Assembly (NCBI GenBank): GCA_026388155.1
Contig: JAPLKI010000021.1
Location: forward strand, 1 to 64,000
Origin: Elusimicrobiota bacterium
Lineage (GTDB): Bacteria > Elusimicrobiota > Elusimicrobia > Elusimicrobiales > UBA9959
DNA length: 64,000 nucleotides
Direction: 5' to 3'
In this document: in pieces, positions 11,575 to 20,750 of the stretch
How the letters are laid out: every line of letters starts with the position of its first letter
Numbering within the stretch: position 1 is the first letter of the stretch
Translations under genes and position numbers: made by a program
Notes under the pieces: generated by a model
Told to the model about the DNA's origin: nothing
Seen by the model: only the letters and a program-made list of their open reading frames with translations
The model's database searches: none

Positions 11575-11915
11575 TTAGAATCGGGTTTTAAGGGCGGTGA
11601 CTATTTCAGGGGCTGATTTTATTTCAGCCAGAGGGATCGGACGCTCCAATCCAATGTATAGGTCATATCAAGTTCCCCCGGGCGGAGGCCTACAACAGTT
11701 TTAATGTCGGCCCGGTCTCTTGGCCTGTTGGCAAAAGCTTTCATTATTAGCAGGTCCTCGGAGGAGCAGGCAGACCCGCGCACCTCATGCGCATAGACAA
11801 CGCCGGAAGTTGTATGCGGCCCCCATTGGGATTTTCCCGCTTCCCCTGGATCCACCCAGTCAGAGAGCATTATATGCGCTTCAAAGTTATTTGGAAAAAT
11901 ATTTTTCGGGTTCAA
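11575..11915 (-). pseudogene. Frameshifted C-terminal fragment of an AbiEii/DUF6036-type nucleotidyltransferase
   Basis: The open frame 11619-11915 contains SSEDLLIMKAFANRPRDRADI, the conserved second half of AbiEii-like nucleotidyltransferase proteins, then runs out of family wording. In the neighbouring frame the same strand continues as GLERPIPLAEIKSAPEIV and ends at 11575-11577, which is exactly how the family normally finishes. A single frameshift near 11665-11680 therefore separates the two parts. The N-terminal catalytic GSxxxD region is missing. It is a dead fragment, probably a remnant of a toxin-like or mobile gene. Confidence 0.6.
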
Positions 11916-11924
11916 ATTATGAAC

Positions 11925-12950
11925 TCATGCAACTTCTTTATACACGTTTTCATAATTTCTGGTCATTGCGGCTATGGTCCATTCCTGAGTTTTCTGTTTG
12001 GCTATTAAAGCACGGGCTTTTGCGGCTTCCGTATTACGCAATGCCTGTAAAATCGTGTCGGCCGTTTGCTGAATGTTGGCCGGGTCCACAAACAGCGCGC
12101 AACTTTCATCAAGAATTTCACGGTGCGCGGGGATATCCGAGAGTGTCAGCGGACAACCGCACATCAGGGCTTCCATAACCGCGTTGGGGCATCCCTCATA
12201 CGCACTGAGCGACACAAAAATCGAAGCTTTCTTCATTAGCGCCCAAACCGCGGCGGCCGGTAAATGACCCGTAAAACAGACATCCGCGTCAAGTCCCAGC
12301 TTGTGTCTTAATGCTTCCAATTCGGAACGCTGGGGCCCCTCCCCGCACAAAACACCCAGCACTTCTTGTTTCAGCTTGATGCGGCCCAATGCTTCTAAAA
12401 ACACTTTCGCATTTTTGAGCGCTACCAGCCTGCCGACATAAAGCGCGATGGGGGCGCGCGGCATGACCAATCCGGGCAGCACGATATAACGCCGACTGTT
12501 TGGGCGCTGGATCTTCCAATATTCGTCTCCGCCCCGAGAAACAGATACAATGGCACTCGCGCCAGCTCCTATCCAAACCCTCAAACGGTGTTTCCAGGTC
12601 GGAGTAAGATAGGCCAACGGGTGAGTCGGCTCACGAAGTATCCAAGGGATTCCATTCATTCTTGCCGCGATTCCGCCCAGAATATCCATTTGTAAGATCC
12701 ACGTGTGGATAATGTCCGGCTTGATGTTTCGGATAAGCCGAATCAGTTGCCAGAGTAAATATGGGTCGTAATTGGACCGTGATTTTAGCCGATGACGCAC
12801 CACGCCTGGCAATTCCGGCTCGCAAGGGCCTCCCGTGGAATATGCGATATGAACCTCATGCCCCATCCGCGCCAACTCGGGCACTAGATAACTAAGCTGC
12901 CGCTCCGCTCCGCCGCCGCTGAGACAAGGGATAAAGTGAAGTATGCGCAT
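11925..12950 (-). CDS. Glycosyltransferase family 4 (GT-B fold)
   Basis: Transfers a sugar from a nucleotide donor to a lipid-linked glycan at the cytoplasmic face of the membrane. The N-terminal motif HFIPCLSGGGAERQLSYL and the C-terminal donor-binding block (ALYVGRLVALKNAK, then SAYEGCPNAVMEALMCGCP near 270) contain the E-x7-E motif of GT4 enzymes. Length 341 aa. It lies between the flippase gene and the nucleotidyltransferase remnant. Donor and acceptor unknown. Confidence 0.88.
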   Translation of the reverse strand: MRILHFIPCLSGGGAERQLSYLVPELARMGHEVHIAYSTGGPCEPELPGVVRHRLKSRSNYDPYLLWQLIRLIRNIKPDIIHTWILQMDILGGIAARMNGIPWILREPTHPLAYLTPTWKHRLRVWIGAGASAIVSVSRGGDEYWKIQRPNSRRYIVLPGLVMPRAPIALYVGRLVALKNAKVFLEALGRIKLKQEVLGVLCGEGPQRSELEALRHKLGLDADVCFTGHLPAAAVWALMKKASIFVSLSAYEGCPNAVMEALMCGCPLTLSDIPAHREILDESCALFVDPANIQQTADTILQALRNTEAAKARALIAKQKTQEWTIAAMTRNYENVYKEVA

Positions 12951-12956
12951 ACCCGG

Positions 12957-13061
12957 TTAAAACCCTCTCAAAACCATGTGCACTAACGCAGGAACCAAAC
13001 AACCAAACTGCCGTTCAGCTCCCCTGTTGGAAAGATTAGGGAGAAGATGCATAATTTTCAT
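12957..13061 (-). pseudogene. N-terminal remnant of a second GT4 glycosyltransferase
   Basis: Thirty-four codons read MKIMHLLPNLSNRGAERQ and continue with CLVPALVHMV before a stop. This is clearly homologous to the first 30 residues of the complete glycosyltransferase immediately downstream (HFIPCLSGGGAERQLSYLVPELARM). After that point the similarity and the frame end. It starts only 5 nt after the flippase stop, so an original second glycosyltransferase gene, or the 5' part of a recombined tandem duplicate, appears to have been deleted down to its start. Confidence 0.65.
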
Positions 13062-13065
13062 GCGC

Positions 13066-14610
13066 TTACGCCCCATCTTGCGCCGCTGAAAGTTTTAGGA
13101 TTGACAAAACCAGTTCCTTTTCTTCACGGTTTACCGCTTTAAAATAGGCCACAGCGCAGTAAACCAAACTGATCAAACCTGAGGAGATGATAAGCCCTGT
13201 CCATGATTGCGGCATTATGGTTTCATTAATTACAACGCACGCCGACCAAACCAAAACTGTTCCGGCAACCCCTCCCGCAAGTGGTTTTAAAAAAACTGTT
13301 TTATCTATGCCAAGTATCATGGCTGCGTATATCGGGGTAAACATCACATTTTTCAGCGTAAGCATAAGAGCTCCGGCCAGCGCCACGCCGTAAACGCCCA
13401 AGGGGGTGAATTTGCCCAGAATCAGGGCCAGACCGACCATCATCCCCCCGCCGGCGAGATTAACCAAACCGGGAACCCTGACTTTATTGGCCGCTGTCTG
13501 TATTGAAAGCAATGGAGATACAGCGAGGTTTATGCTTAGATGGGCGCACATTATAGCCAATAGAACGGAGTATTTGGCGAATTCAGGTCCAAGCCAAAGT
13601 TTTAAAATAGAACCTCCAAAGCCGCAGATAAGGCCTATGGGTAAAGCCATCCCTAAACCAAGAAACTTGAGGGATTTTTTGCACAACAAAAGCATCTTGT
13701 CCCGGTGGCCACGCGCAAACAGAATAAGAACCATGGGAGAAAACACCCCCGAAAAAACCTCGGCCATGGCCCGCAAAAGCACCGGCCATCGCATAAGCGC
13801 CCCATATTTTCCTGTAATTTCAGAGCCAAAAAGCAGATTAACGATTATTATATCTGCATTTAAAAAAAGTAAAACTCCTGCCCGGTTTATTGTAAGCCAC
13901 CCGCTCATCCGGGTAATCTGCCCCAGTTTTTTAAAATCAAATTTTTTGATATTCAATTCAAGAAACGGGGCAAGTTCCCTCCAGGCCATAACGCTCAGGG
14001 CAAGCGCGGTCAAAGCACCAAACATAAAGGCTACTCCCACCCAACGAACCGCAGCCCCACACAGGGTAAAAAGAATAATTACAGGCAACGTGCGGGCCAC
14101 AAGGGCTGATATAATAATCAGGTTTTGAATATCAAGCCGATTAAAGACATAAGCGGAAACAGAGAAATTGGCCGATATTATCCCTATCAGAAAACTCAAC
14201 ATTGAGAAAAAGAAAAGCCATCGGACCCCGCCCTCAACATTTGCAGGCATATTGAAAATCTGCGGGGCATACCATGCCAAAACCGCAACCGCAGGAAGAA
14301 GAGCAAGCGTCAATACTGTAACCGAAAAAAAGGCCGTGTTGAAAACGCGGTTTGCCGAACCAATATCATTCTTATGTATGTCAATAACCAGGTACCGCAA
14401 AACAGCTCCGTTTAGCGACATGGTTGCAATGCTTAAATATGCGGTAATAGAAACGGCAAGCGGGATAAGCCCATAAGCGCCAATCCCGAGATGGCGTATA
14501 TAGTATGGCACCATTAAAAGACCAACCGCTATCTTAAAAAGAAAAGAAACCACATTAGCGGCCATGTTAGCCGGGAATTGCCTGCGGAAACCTCTGGTTT
14601 CTTTATTCAT
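13066..14610 (-). CDS. Wzx-type lipopolysaccharide/oligosaccharide flippase (MATE/MVF fold)
   Basis: Moves undecaprenyl-linked oligosaccharide units across the inner membrane. The 514-aa protein is almost entirely hydrophobic, with about 14 predicted membrane segments. The opening ANMAANVVSFLFKIAVGLLM and the following YYIRHLGIGAYGLIPL are typical of the polysaccharide_synt family. Basic loops (RELAPFLELNIKKFDFKKLG) lie on the cytoplasmic side. It neighbours the glycosyltransferase and the SLBB export gene, consistent with a Wzx/Wzy-type route. No Wzy polymerase was identified in the window. Confidence 0.85.
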   Translation of the reverse strand: MNKETRGFRRQFPANMAANVVSFLFKIAVGLLMVPYYIRHLGIGAYGLIPLAVSITAYLSIATMSLNGAVLRYLVIDIHKNDIGSANRVFNTAFFSVTVLTLALLPAVAVLAWYAPQIFNMPANVEGGVRWLFFFSMLSFLIGIISANFSVSAYVFNRLDIQNLIIISALVARTLPVIILFTLCGAAVRWVGVAFMFGALTALALSVMAWRELAPFLELNIKKFDFKKLGQITRMSGWLTINRAGVLLFLNADIIIVNLLFGSEITGKYGALMRWPVLLRAMAEVFSGVFSPMVLILFARGHRDKMLLLCKKSLKFLGLGMALPIGLICGFGGSILKLWLGPEFAKYSVLLAIMCAHLSINLAVSPLLSIQTAANKVRVPGLVNLAGGGMMVGLALILGKFTPLGVYGVALAGALMLTLKNVMFTPIYAAMILGIDKTVFLKPLAGGVAGTVLVWSACVVINETIMPQSWTGLIISSGLISLVYCAVAYFKAVNREEKELVLSILKLSAAQDGA

Positions 14611-14912
14611 TGACTAAAAGATTCGTGGCGGACAATACCTATTTCTGTTTTAAAAGGCGTTGCACAAAGACATGCACATAAAATAATTTGCAGGGGTTTT
14701 TCAGGTTGGCGCCGATTCCCGCCGCTATGGCGAAGAACCAGCGGAACGGCTGGGTAGTTGGGCGATTGGACAGTGAAACTGCTGTGCGGCTTAACAGCTT
14801 GATACGCACTGCCGCAAAATAGTTCCACCCCGGTTTGCGGAGGCAGGATATTTTGTTTTCCTGCCTTGATTGACAACCCTAAAACTTCCCCGACTGCAAC
14901 AAACAACTCACC
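14611..14912. other. About 300 nt without a convincing gene
   Basis: Lies between the SLBB export gene and the flippase gene. An open frame of 99 codons (14607-14906) has no family resemblance, irregular composition and no good ribosome binding site. The only structure I see is an 8-bp stem with a 10-nt loop (14841-14848 with 14859-14866, aggcagga/tcctgcct) without a following T-run. The segment may carry the flippase promoter or decayed sequence. Confidence 0.4.
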
Positions 14913-17027
14913 TTAGAACACCTTTATCACTATTCCGGCGGTTAGGGCGACATTCATCAGTATCTGTGAGAAGTCGCGGATTTCCCTCAGCCAGGCTATG
15001 CGGTCGAATTTCTCGGGCACTACAATGGTGTCGCCGGGTTCTACACGGGACTTGAAGAAAAAGAAATGTTTAGCCTTGCGGGCGGAACCGTCTGCCTTCA
15101 GGATGAAGGTTTTGCCGGAGTTGGCATAATCGGCGTAGCCGCCGGCCATGTCAATATAGTCGGTGTAATTGCCGCCTGAGTATACAAAACTGCCCTGCGA
15201 CATTACGGCGCCGGCCGCGCTTACCACTCCGGATCTTGACGGCAGGGTTATCATATCGCCGTCTTCAAGCTCTATGTCGTAGTCTGAGTTTTTAAGGCTC
15301 TTTATAGTTGCAATTTTTATCTGCACCCGGCCCCTGGCTCTAAGCCCTTTAAGGGAGTCTATGAATTTTCTCTTGGCCTCCATTTCGGCCTGTTTACCCT
15401 GCACATCTTCGGCGGAAAGAGCGGTTTGCATTTTGACGGAGGACTCAACAAACAGCTCTTTCTCAAGCCGGGCGGCTATTTCTTCAAGGTTCTGCTGCTG
15501 CTGGCGCCGGGCGCTTTCGCGCGTAAAAACCACGCCTTTGGTATAAGCTTTATCGGTGAATCCGCCGGCGCGCTCAAGCACGGAGGAAAGAAGCTCTCCT
15601 TTTTTTACGGTGTAAACGCCGGGGTGGTTAAATTCCCCTTCAAGTGTAACGGTTTTATAAAGTTTCCAGTCGGGAATGGGTTTTACCATTATGTGATCGT
15701 TGGCTTTAAGTGTGAAATTATCCAGCTCCGCGCCGGTAAGCGCTTTGGTAAGGTTTATATTGAAGCGCTCGGTAATTACTCCGGCGCTTGAGAGGGCTAC
15801 GCGGGTTAACTCCGCCTGGTCGGATGAATAAGACATAAGGCCGCCGGCGAGTTTTATAATGTCTTTGATAGTGGTGCGCCCCTGGAGGATTCCGAATTTA
15901 CCGGGATAGGGCACGGCCCCGGCCACCTGCACGGCGCTGTCGTCTTCAATTATGGGGAAAACACTTACCGAGTCACCGTCCTGCAGAACTATGTTGGTTG
16001 CGGGGTCTTTTTCCAAATCACCCAAGCCGCTTTCAAGGAAATCGCGGAATTTATGGTCGAAAATGCGCCGCATGGCCACCCTGCCCCGAAAAGCGGTATT
16101 GTCAAAGCCTCCGGCCATGGTTATAAGGTCCAGCAGACATGTGCCCTCTTTAAGTTCGTAAATGGCCGGGGTTTTGACCTGGCCGGAAACGGCGGCCATT
16201 GGTCCTACCGGCGGGATAAAAACCACATCCTCGTTTAGGAGTTTTGAGTCCTTTGACTTGTCTCCTTTCAACAGCAGGTCGTAGAGGTCAAACGTGGTTA
16301 CGGTCTTGCCGCTGCGTTTAAGTTGTATCTCGCGCATGGAGCCGTTTTTATCCGGGCCGCCGGCTTCAAAAAGCGCGTTTACAAGCGTTGAAAGCGAGGA
16401 AATGGTATAGGCTCCCGGGCGCCTTGCGTTGCCCACCACATAAATTCTTATGGAATGCAGCGAGCCGAAAGTTACATTGAGATTATAGTCGCTGTAGCTT
16501 TTGGAAAGTTCCTTGTTGACCGTCTCCTTAAGCTCTCCGAATGAAAGCCCGGCCACGGAAATAATTCCGATTTTGGGGATAGAGATATTGCCGTCCCTGT
16601 CCACTACCACAGCCCAGCGGCCTTCTATCCGGCCCCAGACTGAAATTATTATTTCGTCGCCGGGACCCGCGATATAATCCGGCGTTACCGGCACATTTTT
16701 GGCGGAGGCGAAAGCTGTGGGCTGATTGCGGAAAAGCGAGTAGCCAAATTGCTTTACGGCAGTTCCGGAAGATGACTTGGCCAGAAAATCCTCAAAAGCT
16801 GACGGGGTTTCAGGTTCCTGTTTTAAGACGAGCCGCGTTTCTTCAAACTCAGCCGGAGAGGACGGCTGCGCGGCCATGGTTTTTTCGAGCGACTGTCCAA
16901 ATTGCGCAGACGCCCCGGTTGCGGCGGACGCCTGAGCCTGGTCGGACATAAAGGGGTTATAGGCAAAAGCCCGGCAAGGAAAGGTAAAGCTTAAAACGGC
17001 TAAAAAGAAAACCAGGACATTTTTCAT
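14913..17027 (-). CDS. Polysaccharide export protein with SLBB repeats (Wza-like)
   Basis: Periplasmic/outer-membrane export component for surface polysaccharide. The ATG at 17027 is preferred because it follows GGAG and opens a clean signal peptide (MKNVLVFFLAVLSF...RAFA); an upstream in-frame ATG would add 27 residues without such a site. The poly-export domain follows (YIAGPGDEIIISVWG near 118). After it come several SLBB-type beta-grasp repeats (YVVGNARRPGAYTI, VSGQVKTPAIYEL, VAGAVPYPGKFGI, LEGEFNHPGVYTV, AGAVMSQGSFVY). The length of 704 aa is about twice that of Wza, reflecting the extra repeats. The Cys in the signal is not in a lipobox context, so it is probably not a lipoprotein. Confidence 0.88.
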   Translation of the reverse strand: MKNVLVFFLAVLSFTFPCRAFAYNPFMSDQAQASAATGASAQFGQSLEKTMAAQPSSPAEFEETRLVLKQEPETPSAFEDFLAKSSSGTAVKQFGYSLFRNQPTAFASAKNVPVTPDYIAGPGDEIIISVWGRIEGRWAVVVDRDGNISIPKIGIISVAGLSFGELKETVNKELSKSYSDYNLNVTFGSLHSIRIYVVGNARRPGAYTISSLSTLVNALFEAGGPDKNGSMREIQLKRSGKTVTTFDLYDLLLKGDKSKDSKLLNEDVVFIPPVGPMAAVSGQVKTPAIYELKEGTCLLDLITMAGGFDNTAFRGRVAMRRIFDHKFRDFLESGLGDLEKDPATNIVLQDGDSVSVFPIIEDDSAVQVAGAVPYPGKFGILQGRTTIKDIIKLAGGLMSYSSDQAELTRVALSSAGVITERFNINLTKALTGAELDNFTLKANDHIMVKPIPDWKLYKTVTLEGEFNHPGVYTVKKGELLSSVLERAGGFTDKAYTKGVVFTRESARRQQQQNLEEIAARLEKELFVESSVKMQTALSAEDVQGKQAEMEAKRKFIDSLKGLRARGRVQIKIATIKSLKNSDYDIELEDGDMITLPSRSGVVSAAGAVMSQGSFVYSGGNYTDYIDMAGGYADYANSGKTFILKADGSARKAKHFFFFKSRVEPGDTIVVPEKFDRIAWLREIRDFSQILMNVALTAGIVIKVF

Positions 17028-17185
17028 TTGATCTCCATGTGTAAAAACGCGAGACAACTTACAAATTTTACGCACTAATCCGACAACAGAATAACCAACA
17101 ATTAACAATTCCCCGCGCTCGGCCAGTAAAAACTCTTATCTCCCCGACAACTACCACCCTGCACCCAATTATCCCCTCTGTCCTC

Positions 17186-18394
17186 CTAGTGGTTATGCAT
17201 CTGGCAGGCGTCCATTCCGAACAGCGGCTTGTCGTCGGCGAACGGCGAAATGGCGCGCAGGCGTTCTATTATCGCCGGCATTTCTTTCAGCACGAAATCC
17301 ACTTCTTCTTCGGTATTGTAAACGCTGAGCGAGAACCTTATTGAGCCTTGGGCGAAAGTTTGCGGCACACTCATGGACCTTATCACATGCGACGGCTCAA
17401 GCGAACCGGAGGTGCAGGCCGAGCCGGACGAGGCGCAAATGCCCTTTTCGCTCAGCATTATTAAAATTGATTCGCCTTCCACATATTCAAAGCTGATGTT
17501 TACCGTATTGGGCAGGCGCTCGGCCCCGATGCCGTTGATTTTGGTGTTTTTTATGGCTTTTGAGAGGCCCTGCTCAAGACGGTCGCGCAGGCCCTTAACA
17601 TAAGTATTTTCTTTCTTAAGGTTTGAGGCGGCCAGTTCCGCCGCTTTGCCGAGGCCCACTATGTAGGGCACATTTTCGGTGCCTGCCCGGCGCCCGTGCT
17701 CCTGATGGCCCCCCATCATGAACGGCATGAAGCGCGAGCCTTTTTTGAGGTAAAACGCGCCTATCCCCTTTGGCGCGTGCAATTTGTGCCCCGAAATGGA
17801 AAGCATGTCTATTTTGGCGTCTTTGAGGTTTATGGGCAGTTTGCCGGCCGCCTGAACGGCGTCGGTGTGGAATAAAACACCTTTGGCGTGAGTTATGCGG
17901 GCCGCTTCTTCCACCGGAAAAACCACACCGGTTTCGTTATTTGCCCACATTATGGAAACCAAAGCGGTGTCGGGGGTAAGCGCAATTTTTAAATCCTCTA
18001 AATTCAGCCTGCCGTGTTCGTCCACAGGCAGATAGGTGACGCGCCAACCCTGGCTCTCAAGGAATTTTGCCACATTCATCACCGCCGGGTGTTCAACTTT
18101 TGTGATGATGATGTGTTTTTTATCCGGGAAGGCGCGAACTGCGGACCAAAGCGCTGTGGAATCGGACTCGGTACCGCAGCTGGTAAATATTATTTCCTCA
18201 GGCATTGCACCAAGAAGGGCGGCCACACGCTCGCGTGCCTGGTCGAGATACTTCTGCACCCCGCCGCCAAAAAAATGCATGCTTGAGGGGTTGCCGTAAA
18301 ACTCGCCGAAGAATGGCTGCATTTCCCGCTCTACTTCCGGCGCAGTGCGGCTGGTGGCGTTGTTATCAAAATAAATCACTTTTTCATTGTCCAT
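17186..18394 (-). CDS. nifS: Cysteine desulfurase, NifS/IscS type
   Basis: Removes sulfur from L-cysteine as a persulfide for Fe-S cluster assembly. Class V aminotransferase fold: YFDNNATSRTAPEV at the start, EHPAVMN, NNETGVVFP, the PLP lysine K204 in SISGHKLHAPKG, and the persulfide cysteine C327 in SSGSACTSGSLEPSHV. At 402 aa it is normal for NifS/IscS. It lies just downstream of nifU on the same strand, separated by a 180-nt word-repeat hairpin. The partner and the loop wording support NifS-type use with a NifU scaffold. Confidence 0.93.
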   Translation of the reverse strand: MDNEKVIYFDNNATSRTAPEVEREMQPFFGEFYGNPSSMHFFGGGVQKYLDQARERVAALLGAMPEEIIFTSCGTESDSTALWSAVRAFPDKKHIIITKVEHPAVMNVAKFLESQGWRVTYLPVDEHGRLNLEDLKIALTPDTALVSIMWANNETGVVFPVEEAARITHAKGVLFHTDAVQAAGKLPINLKDAKIDMLSISGHKLHAPKGIGAFYLKKGSRFMPFMMGGHQEHGRRAGTENVPYIVGLGKAAELAASNLKKENTYVKGLRDRLEQGLSKAIKNTKINGIGAERLPNTVNISFEYVEGESILIMLSEKGICASSGSACTSGSLEPSHVIRSMSVPQTFAQGSIRFSLSVYNTEEEVDFVLKEMPAIIERLRAISPFADDKPLFGMDACQMHNH

Positions 18395-18414
18395 AAAATT
18401 CTATTCGTATCATC

Positions 18415-18591
18415 TTCTACTGCCATACGCCTTAGGCCGTAAGCCATAGGAAGAAAGGTTGCCATAAGCCGTATGCTTTAGGCCATAAGCTATAAGGAAA
18501 CTCCTAAAAAGCATATGGCATACGGCGTAAAGCTTATGGCAGCCTTCCGGCTTATGGCCTATGGCAAGCGCGGCGCTCTTATGGCGTAGAA
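18415..18591. repeat. Large word-repeat hairpin between nifU and nifS
   Basis: About 177 nt made from permuted words gccataagc, gccgtatgc and ttaggcc. The right half is the imperfect reverse complement of the left half; both arms begin and end with ttctac/gtagaa. Arms of ~85 nt could pair with few interruptions. The same words recur at 30605-30700 (gccataagct, then taaggaa). It is not a simple terminator because it lacks a T-run. Confidence 0.8.
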
Positions 18592-18594
18592 GCG

Positions 18595-19428
18595 CTATTG
18601 CGCTTCGACTTCCAGCGTGGGATCTATTCTTTCCCTGAATTCTTTTTCAACCACGTTTTTCAGGGTGGCCGAAGAAGACGGACAGCCGACGCACATGCCG
18701 AGGAAGCGCAGCACAACCGTTTTGCCGCGCACATCCACCAGCTCTATCCAGCCGCCGTCGGCCTTAAGCTTCGGGTTTATATCCTCGGACAGGACTTTTT
18801 CAAGCATCTTGATCTTTTCCACCACGGTCATTTTTTCAAAGCTCTTGTGCTCGGCTTCGGCCCAGTAGTCTTTTAATATTTTTTCTATCTCGCCCACGCA
18901 CTGGCGGCAGCCGCCTCCGGCCTTGGTGAAATTGGTGACTTCCTCAACGGTATGCAGTTTGTTTTCTTTTATCGCCTTCAAAATTTTCGCCTCGGTGACG
19001 CTGAAACACTTGCATACAATGCGTTCGCCGGCGCCGATAATGACTTTTTCCTGTTTGCCGCCTTTGTAGCTCTTGATGGCGGCCTCAAGCGCTTCCATGC
19101 CCATTACGGAACAATGCATTTTTTCGCTTGGAAGTCCGCCGAGGAATTCGACTATATGCTGGTTGGTTATTTTTGAGGCGTCGGCAAGGGTTTTGCCCTT
19201 TATCATTTCGGTAAGGGCCGAGGACGAGGCGATGGCGCTGGCGCAGCCGAAAGTTTTAAATTTGGCGTCAAGTATCTTTTCGGTGCCTTTTTCCACTTTA
19301 AGGGTAAGTTTCAGGGCGTCGCCGCAGATGATGCTGCCCACCTCGCCCACGGCGTCGGGGTTCTCTATCTCGCCCACATTGCGGGGGTTTCTGAAGTATT
19401 CATAGACCTTTTCGGTATAATTCCACAT
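18595..19428 (-). CDS. nifU: Fe-S cluster scaffold protein NifU, three-domain form
   Basis: Assembles Fe-S clusters from sulfur delivered by NifS. All three classical NifU parts are present in 277 aa. The N-terminal IscU-like scaffold has cysteines C35 (IICGDA), C62 (FGCASAIASSS) and C106 (MHCSVMG). The central BFD-like [2Fe-2S] domain has C139, C141, C174 and C177 (VCKCFS, CRQC). The C-terminal Nfu domain has C246/C249 (MCVGCPSSS). It pairs with nifS downstream. There is no nif nitrogenase context, so a housekeeping role is likely. Confidence 0.94.
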   Translation of the reverse strand: MWNYTEKVYEYFRNPRNVGEIENPDAVGEVGSIICGDALKLTLKVEKGTEKILDAKFKTFGCASAIASSSALTEMIKGKTLADASKITNQHIVEFLGGLPSEKMHCSVMGMEALEAAIKSYKGGKQEKVIIGAGERIVCKCFSVTEAKILKAIKENKLHTVEEVTNFTKAGGGCRQCVGEIEKILKDYWAEAEHKSFEKMTVVEKIKMLEKVLSEDINPKLKADGGWIELVDVRGKTVVLRFLGMCVGCPSSSATLKNVVEKEFRERIDPTLEVEAQ

Positions 19429-19442
19429 ATTAGCCTTTAGGC

Positions 19443-19495
19443 TGCGGACTGAAGGCTTAAGATTTACAATAGAATTTCCCGAACTTCAGTCTTCC
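19443..19495. repeat. Small word-repeat hairpin upstream of nifU
   Basis: gcggactgaag (19443-19454) can pair with cttcagtcttccg (19483-19495) around an A+T-rich loop. Same style (actgaag words) as the larger hairpin between gyrB and gyrA. Confidence 0.45.
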
Positions 19496-19602
19496 GGCCC
19501 TTATAATTGATTTTATTAAATACTGAGGCCCCGTTCAATGAGCTTGAGCCGCGGGGAAGGCCGGGAATGGGAAACCGTTTTTCTTAATAATATTTGCACT
19601 TT

Positions 19603-20217
19603 TTAGCTTTTGAATTCGTTTCGCACGGCCTGGGTTTCAAATTTTCTGGCCAGCCAGAAAAACAGGGCCGTCCCGGCGCCGCAGAAACCCTGAAGCCATA
19701 ATTTTACGGTTTTAACCGCCGCGTTAAATTCAGGCGCGAGCGAGATCCCCTGATAGAAAAAAGGCTTCGGCACAACCAGTTCGGGGAACATGAAGAGTAT
19801 AAACAAAACCGCCGCGCCAAGGTAAAGCAGGACGTTAAACCCGTCGCGCCCCCATTGCCTGCGCCGCAAAACTCCGAATCCCAGCGCCGTAACGGAAAGC
19901 CACATTATCAGAGAAAAAAAGAAAAATCCGCGGGGATACCGCACAAGAAAAGCTGCCGCCGGCGGCATTTCCACCGGCACGGTGGCGTGCGCCATGGAAA
20001 GCTGGAAGGAGGGAGAGGAAAACATGGAAATAAGCGTAAAATTCGCCCTGGCAAATGATACACTGAGGAAGCCGCCTATTACGATGGCTGAGACAGCCGT
20101 AACAGTTACAAGACGGCTTCTTTTCCCGCCGGATCCGGTATCTACCGCGCGCGCCGCCTGCGCGGGAATTGTTTTTTCGGTCTTTTCGGTGTTTTCCGTA
20201 AATTTTATTGCCTCCAA
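19603..20217 (-). CDS. Membrane protein of unknown function, about four membrane segments
   Basis: I do not recognise this 204-aa protein. A polar N-terminal stretch rich in Glu, Lys and Thr (about 1-36) is followed by hydrophobic segments at about 37-55, 90-115, 125-148 and 170-190. Arg/Trp-rich loops (RRRQWGRDG) lie between the second and third segments. No motif or metal site is evident. It is alone on the minus strand between nifU and the convergent ACT-domain gene. Confidence 0.6.
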   Translation of the reverse strand: MEAIKFTENTEKTEKTIPAQAARAVDTGSGGKRSRLVTVTAVSAIVIGGFLSVSFARANFTLISMFSSPSFQLSMAHATVPVEMPPAAAFLVRYPRGFFFFSLIMWLSVTALGFGVLRRRQWGRDGFNVLLYLGAAVLFILFMFPELVVPKPFFYQGISLAPEFNAAVKTVKLWLQGFCGAGTALFFWLARKFETQAVRNEFKS

Positions 20218-20317
20218 CAGTGAAAATTTACTAAATTAGATTAAGGGCTTGCAATGCAGTAAGAAGATTGCGGGTTGTCTGCTGATCTTAAATCTTGAAG
20301 AGGAAGAACATAAATTT

Positions 20318-20728
20318 ATGCCCGTAAAAGCCGTCAAGCAATACACCGTGTTTCTGCCCAATATCCCCGGCGCTTTAAGCAAATTCGTGGAACTGTTCGC
20401 GAAGGAAGGGGTAAACGTAATCGGCATAGCTTCCGAAATACGCGATGATTCAGGCATTGTGCGCGTGGCCGTTGACGCGGACCGCAAGGTAAGCCATGTG
20501 CTTACAAATGCCGGTTTTACCACCATAGAAACTTCCATGCTCTCGCTGGAGCTGCCGGACAAGCCGGGCCAGCTTCTGCGCCTTACGAAGCTCCTTGGCG
20601 AAAACAACATAAACATTACCACTGTTTACGGCACCTCGGTCGGCGGGGTAAGCGCCCGGCTGCTGCTGAATGTTTCAGACGCCGACAAGGCGCTGGAAAT
20701 ACTGCAGGCTGAGCTGGATATAAAATAG
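20318..20728 (+). CDS. Tandem ACT-domain protein
   Basis: The 136-aa protein consists of two ACT domains (about 5-68 and 74-134) with the usual opening wording FLPNIPGALSKFVELFAKEGVN and ELPDKPGQLLRLTKLLGENNINI. Such stand-alone pairs bind amino acids and act as regulators or sensors; the ligand is not readable. The ATG at 20318 starts directly before the first beta strand; the longer frame from 20249 would add 23 residues that match nothing. It is the only plus-strand gene left of 33 kb and ends at a strong terminator, tail-to-tail with gyrA. Confidence 0.85.
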   Translation: MPVKAVKQYTVFLPNIPGALSKFVELFAKEGVNVIGIASEIRDDSGIVRVAVDADRKVSHVLTNAGFTTIETSMLSLELPDKPGQLLRLTKLLGENNINITTVYGTSVGGVSARLLLNVSDADKALEILQAELDIK

Positions 20729-20750
20729 CTTTCCAAGCGCAAGAAATGTA

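Noticed and set aside
11720-12178. Plus-strand open frame of 152 codons
   Set aside because: Antisense to the glycosyltransferase gene and the nucleotidyltransferase remnant, both of which show clear protein motifs on the minus strand.
14607-14906. Open frame of 99 codons between the flippase and the SLBB export gene
   Set aside because: No family resemblance, irregular composition and no ribosome binding site; treated as non-coding.
18415-18591. CRISPR array
   Set aside because: Repetition of gccataagc-type words lacks uniform repeats with spacers of constant length, and the halves are inverted rather than direct; no cas genes in the window.
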